Of a stretch of 64,000 nucleotides of DNA, positions 60,765-64,000 are shown piece by piece. Source of the DNA: Mucilaginibacter sp. cycad4 (GTDB taxonomy: Bacteria > Bacteroidota > Bacteroidia > Sphingobacteriales > Sphingobacteriaceae); NCBI RefSeq assembly GCF_034263275.1, contig NZ_CP139559.1, positions 310,001-374,000 on the forward strand. The letters run 5' to 3'. The notes under the pieces were generated by a model that did not search any database, was not told where the DNA came from, and saw nothing but the letters and a program-made list of their open reading frames with translations. Positions within the stretch are counted from its first letter, which is position 1. The number at the start of each line of letters is the position of its first letter. The position numbers and the translations under genes were made by a program.

Positions 60765-62225
60765 ATGCAAAAAAAGTATTTAATTGCCTGTTTCATCGCA
60801 GGCGGATTATTAAAGGGTGGCTTTGCCAGTGCCCAGGGTAAAGCGCCTTATTCGGTAGCAGGTAAATCGGTCAGGGTGATTGTATCTGAGGAAAAGGCCG
60901 GGTACAGGTTTAAAGAAACTGAAACCCTGAAGTTTGCGGACAAACCACAACCTGCCGAAACAGAGGTAGCAGTTTTCATTGATCCGGCCAAAACATTCCA
61001 AACCATGATAGGTATTGGAGGTGCGCTTACAGATGCAGCAGCCGAAACTTATGCCAAACTGCCAAAAGATAAACAGAAAGAATTTTTAACCGCTTACTAC
61101 GATAAAGCCAAAGGTATTGGTTACTCTTTTGGCCGAACCAACATTCAAAGCTGTGATTTTTCGAGCGATAGCTACAGTTATGTAAAAGATGGCGATAAGG
61201 AGCTAAAGACCTTCGATATCAGCCACGATAAAACCTACCGGATCCCTTTTATTAAAGCAGCTGCAGCAGCTGCGGGTGGTAAGCTAACCATGTTTGTATC
61301 ACCATGGAGCCCTCCTGCTTTTATGAAAGATAATAACGATGTACTGCACGGAGGTAAGCTCAAAAAAGAGTTTGATCAAAGCTGGGCCAACTTTTACGTT
61401 AAGTTTATTAAAGCTTATGAAAAAGAGGGTATCCCTGTTTGGGGCCTTTCGGTACAAAACGAACCTATGGCAAAGCAAACATGGGAATCATGCATGTATA
61501 CTGCCGAAGAGGAGCGTGATTTTGTAAAGAACTTTTTAGGCCCAACCTTGCAAAAACAAGGCCTGGCCAATAAAAAACTGATAGTTTGGGACCATAACCG
61601 CGATTTGCTTTACCAACGCGCCAGCACTATCCTGGAAGATCCGGCAGCGGCCAGATACATCTGGGGTATCGGTTTCCATTGGTATGAAACCTGGACAGGT
61701 GCCGGTCAAAATTTTGAAGCCACCCGTCGTACCCATGAAGCATTCCCTGGCAAAAACCTGGTATTTACCGAAGGCTGTATCGAAAAATTTGATTTCAACA
61801 AGATCAATGACTGGTCGCTTGGCGAACGTTACGGCCTTTCCATGATCAATGACTTTAATGCCGGTACCGTGGCCTGGACCGACTGGAACGTATTGCTTGA
61901 TGAAAAAGGCGGGCCAAACCACGTTGGCAACTTTTGCTTTGCCCCCGTACATGCCGACCTGCGTAACGGAAGCCTCATCTACACCAGCTCATACTATTAC
62001 ATCGGTCATTTCTCCAAATATATCCACCCGGGGGCAAAACGCATCAGCGCGGTGGCCAGCCGGGATAAGCTGTTAACAACCGCTTACCAAAACCCCGATG
62101 GTTCAATTGCAGTGGTGGTAATGAATAAAACCGACGAAAAAATAGATTACAGCCTTTGGATAAAAGGAAAAGCGGCAGGCACTACTGCTCTGCCGCATTC
62201 AATTGCTACACTTATGGTGAAGTGA
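60765..62225 (+). CDS. Secreted GH30 glucosylceramidase-like hydrolase
   Basis: 486 aa with a signal peptide (about residues 1-24). GH30 pattern: IGGALTDAAAETYAKLP, SPWSPPAFMKDN, acid/base Glu233 in SVQNEPM and nucleophile Glu336 in VFTEGC. The C-terminal beta domain (AVVVMNKTDEKIDYSLWIKG) is typical. Enzymes of this family cleave beta-glucosyl or beta-xylosyl linkages. A secreted, periplasmic role in polysaccharide use is probable; the exact substrate is open. Confidence 0.94.
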   Translation: MQKKYLIACFIAGGLLKGGFASAQGKAPYSVAGKSVRVIVSEEKAGYRFKETETLKFADKPQPAETEVAVFIDPAKTFQTMIGIGGALTDAAAETYAKLPKDKQKEFLTAYYDKAKGIGYSFGRTNIQSCDFSSDSYSYVKDGDKELKTFDISHDKTYRIPFIKAAAAAAGGKLTMFVSPWSPPAFMKDNNDVLHGGKLKKEFDQSWANFYVKFIKAYEKEGIPVWGLSVQNEPMAKQTWESCMYTAEEERDFVKNFLGPTLQKQGLANKKLIVWDHNRDLLYQRASTILEDPAAARYIWGIGFHWYETWTGAGQNFEATRRTHEAFPGKNLVFTEGCIEKFDFNKINDWSLGERYGLSMINDFNAGTVAWTDWNVLLDEKGGPNHVGNFCFAPVHADLRNGSLIYTSSYYYIGHFSKYIHPGAKRISAVASRDKLLTTAYQNPDGSIAVVVMNKTDEKIDYSLWIKGKAAGTTALPHSIATLMVK

Positions 62226-62271
62226 TCTTTATAAAAACCTTTAGTTAATCAATCAACTAAATCTCTGGTAT

Positions 62272-62293
62272 GGTGGGTCATTTATGATCCACC
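62272..62293. terminator. Hairpin between convergent GH30 and endonuclease genes
   Basis: GGTGGGTCAT-tt-ATGATCCACC forms a 10-bp stem with one G-T wobble and a 2-nt loop. It contains the stop codon of the endonuclease gene (62278-62280). Confidence 0.55.
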
Positions 62294-63159
62294 ACTATCA
62301 TTACCGGGAAATGGTCGCTGGGCTCCTTAGCCTCATATTTATCCGACCCTTTAGCCTTCGCCCTGTAGGTATCCGTTAAGATCCCGTATCTCTTTACCCT
62401 AAAATCTTTGGTTACAAAAATATGATCGATACGGCCGGTGGTTTTATCATTAGTGTCGAAATCATTAAAAGTACCATTAGTGGCATACTTAACGGGAGAT
62501 AATACGTAGCTGTCTTTTAACATCCCCGAGTTATTGATCACCGCATAGCTATCAGATGTTTGATCAACATTAAAATCGCCTGATAAAATAGCAGGCGAGT
62601 TACCGCCTAATTCTTTCACTTTTTTCAATACCGCCTTTGCGCTCTCGCGGCGGGCAATAACACCTATGTGGTCCATATGCAGGTTAAAGTAGTAAAACTT
62701 GTAACCGGTTTTTATCTCCTGGAAATACCCCCATGAGCAGATCCTTGGCAGGGCGGCATCCCAGCCTTTGTTGGGCCTGTCGATAATTGGCGCCATCCAG
62801 AAATCGCCATGTTTCAACAGTTTAAATTTATCCTTTTTGTAAAAAATGGCCGAGAACTCGCCGGCAGTTTTGCCATCATCCCGGCCTATGCCGGTATAGG
62901 CGTACTGGGGCATGGCCTGTTTTAAACCATTGAGCTGGTGCACCAGCCCTTCCTGGGTACCAAAAACATCCCAGTCATGAAAGCGGACAAGCTGTGTTAT
63001 AACCGGCAGGCGCTGTTTCCAGCCGTTGCCGCGTACCGAATCATCGTTTGTGGAATTATCATTGCGTAAATTATAGGTAGCTATAGTAAGCTGATGCTGG
63101 CCATAACTTACTGAAACAGAAAGCGTAGCTATAAATAATAAAGAAAGTAGTTTTTTCAT
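62278..63159 (-). CDS. Secreted endonuclease/exonuclease/phosphatase-fold protein
   Basis: 293 aa with a signal peptide (about residues 1-20, LSVSVSYGQ). Motifs of the superfamily: TYNLRNDNS, TQEGLVHQLN (metal Glu), NLHMDHIG (His), GDFNVDQTSDSY (Asp-Asn), and GRIDHIFV and EPSDHFPV (Asp-His). It hydrolyses phosphodiester bonds; the family includes sphingomyelinase-like and DNase-like enzymes, so the substrate is not certain. Confidence 0.92.
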   Translation of the reverse strand: MKKLLSLLFIATLSVSVSYGQHQLTIATYNLRNDNSTNDDSVRGNGWKQRLPVITQLVRFHDWDVFGTQEGLVHQLNGLKQAMPQYAYTGIGRDDGKTAGEFSAIFYKKDKFKLLKHGDFWMAPIIDRPNKGWDAALPRICSWGYFQEIKTGYKFYYFNLHMDHIGVIARRESAKAVLKKVKELGGNSPAILSGDFNVDQTSDSYAVINNSGMLKDSYVLSPVKYATNGTFNDFDTNDKTTGRIDHIFVTKDFRVKRYGILTDTYRAKAKGSDKYEAKEPSDHFPVMIVVDHK

Positions 63160-63390
63160 AGTAAATATTTAGATAAAGATGCCCACGGCACTTGAACAAA
63201 ATTATAAATGAATATTAAGTTATGAGTTACATCCTGGAAATTATTAGCTGGTGGGGACTTATGAAGTTTTTTAAATTTTACAAGTTGGGATTGATGCTAT
63301 TCTGGATTTGCAGAAACGTGCAAGGGCGGCGGAAAGAAGCTTAGCCTCGCATTGGTGGTATCGCTACTATCCCGAACATTGGCTGTGTGT

Positions 63391-64000
63391 TTACTCAAAC
63401 ACTACCGTTTTGTTCTTATATACAAACACCCGGTCTTCAAAAACAAGCTTCAGGGCCTTGGCTAATACGGCAGTTTCCACTTCCTGGCCGGCTTTTACCA
63501 TGTCTGTCCAGCTATATGAGTGGTTTACCGGGACGATTTGCTGGGCGATGATCGGCCCTTCGTCCAATTCATTTGATACATAATGAGCAGTCGCTCCAAT
63601 GAGTTTCACACCCCGTTCAAACGCCTGTTTATAGGGATTAGCACCAATGAATGCAGGTAAAAATGAGTGATGGATATTAATGATCTTCATCGGAAATTCA
63701 GCTACAAACCGGGGCGACAGGATCCGCATAAATTTAGCCAGTACCACGTAATCAGGAGTATATTGTTTAATGGTACCGATCACCTGCTGTTCAAATTCGG
63801 CCTTGCTTACCTGTTCGTGGCTGATATGATAAAAAGGAATGTCAAATCGCTCGCATATGTTTTGCAGTTTGGCGTGATTGCCGATAACACATTGTACACT
63901 TGCGCCCAGGGTATTAAAGTGGTTGCGCACCAGGATATCGCTCAGGCAATGATACTCTTTGGTAGCCAGTATAACCACTTTCTTTACGGGCTCAGGGTTT
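63391..64000 (-). CDS. purU: Formyltetrahydrofolate deformylase (partial)
   Basis: The gene runs past the right edge; 203 codons are visible. The formyl-transferase-like catalytic half is present: VILATKEYHCLSDILVRN near the visible start, IGNHAKLQ, MRILSPRFV, NIHHSFLPAFIGANPYKQAF (catalytic His of the HHSFLP motif) and GATAHYVSNELDEGPII. PurU releases formate from 10-formyl-THF and supplies formate for purines. The N-terminal ACT domain is outside the window. Confidence 0.93.
   Translation of the reverse strand, partial: NPEPVKKVVILATKEYHCLSDILVRNHFNTLGASVQCVIGNHAKLQNICERFDIPFYHISHEQVSKAEFEQQVIGTIKQYTPDYVVLAKFMRILSPRFVAEFPMKIINIHHSFLPAFIGANPYKQAFERGVKLIGATAHYVSNELDEGPIIAQQIVPVNHSYSWTDMVKAGQEVETAVLAKALKLVFEDRVFVYKNKTVVFE

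Noticed and set aside
63308..63583. 91-aa frame on the + strand near the right end
   Set aside because: It overlaps purU on the other strand; its first part has no recognisable homology and the rest is antisense to PurU.

Overview
The window looks like chromosomal DNA of a Bacteroidota member, most likely Sphingobacteriaceae and close to Mucilaginibacter or Pedobacter (inference from content; no database was searched). The support is a SusD-type C-terminus at the left edge, promoters of the Bacteroidota form TTTG...TAnnTTTG with no clear Shine-Dalgarno sequences, a GC content in the low-to-mid 40s with AT-rich spacers, many secreted glycan-degrading enzymes (GH20, GH78, GH30, sialate O-acetylesterase, a fused carbohydrate esterase), a YdjC/ChbG deacetylase, an ftsK-lolA pair, and many dispersed palindromic intergenic repeats.

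Layout. 1-4.9 kb: end of a SusD gene, an AraC regulator, and a gluconeogenic ppsA-fbp pair. 4.9-12.9 kb: katG with an OxyR-like upstream site, an unexplained transcript-like interval (7.48-7.78 kb), a GH20 hexosaminidase, a LacI regulator and a sialate O-acetylesterase. 13-17.4 kb: small NTF2-like, YCII, AhpD-like, Crp/Fnr, DUF3892, DUF4268 and response-regulator genes among repeats. 17.5-20.6 kb: a TetR regulator, a DHA2 efflux pump and an SDR oxidoreductase, each preceded by a matching palindromic operator. 20.8-23.5 kb: lutABC for lactate oxidation. 23.8-32.3 kb: START protein, GH78 rhamnosidase, argH, YwbE, DUF1345, an amidase and a short AraC protein. 32.8-39 kb: a YdcF protein, a secreted nucleoside hydrolase, an Anbu proteasome-like peptidase with a transglutaminase partner, TMEM220 and DUF3943 proteins. 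39.07-39.34 kb, minus strand: a promoter, a SAM-I riboswitch and a tRNA-Cys-like gene with no ORF behind them. 39.6-50.6 kb: SDR, DUF72, ENPP phosphodiesterase, fused esterase, a lipoprotein, a PhnP-like hydrolase, YdjC, DUF4265, and an AAA ATPase whose promoter carries two abutting 22-bp palindromes. 50.67-53.09 kb: two near-identical ISAs1-family elements, one in each arm of a palindromic repeat. 53.2-64 kb: lolA, ftsK, ankyrin protein, GlxA-type regulator, sterol desaturase, secreted chorismate mutase, GH30, an endonuclease/phosphatase and a truncated purU.

The most unusual items are the riboswitch that leads into a tRNA-Cys-like gene instead of an ORF, the three-operator TetR regulon, the paired insertion sequences with palindromic 10-bp target duplications and an A8 frameshift site, and the tandem operator of the AAA ATPase. 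Most other genes are ordinary housekeeping or polysaccharide-utilisation genes.
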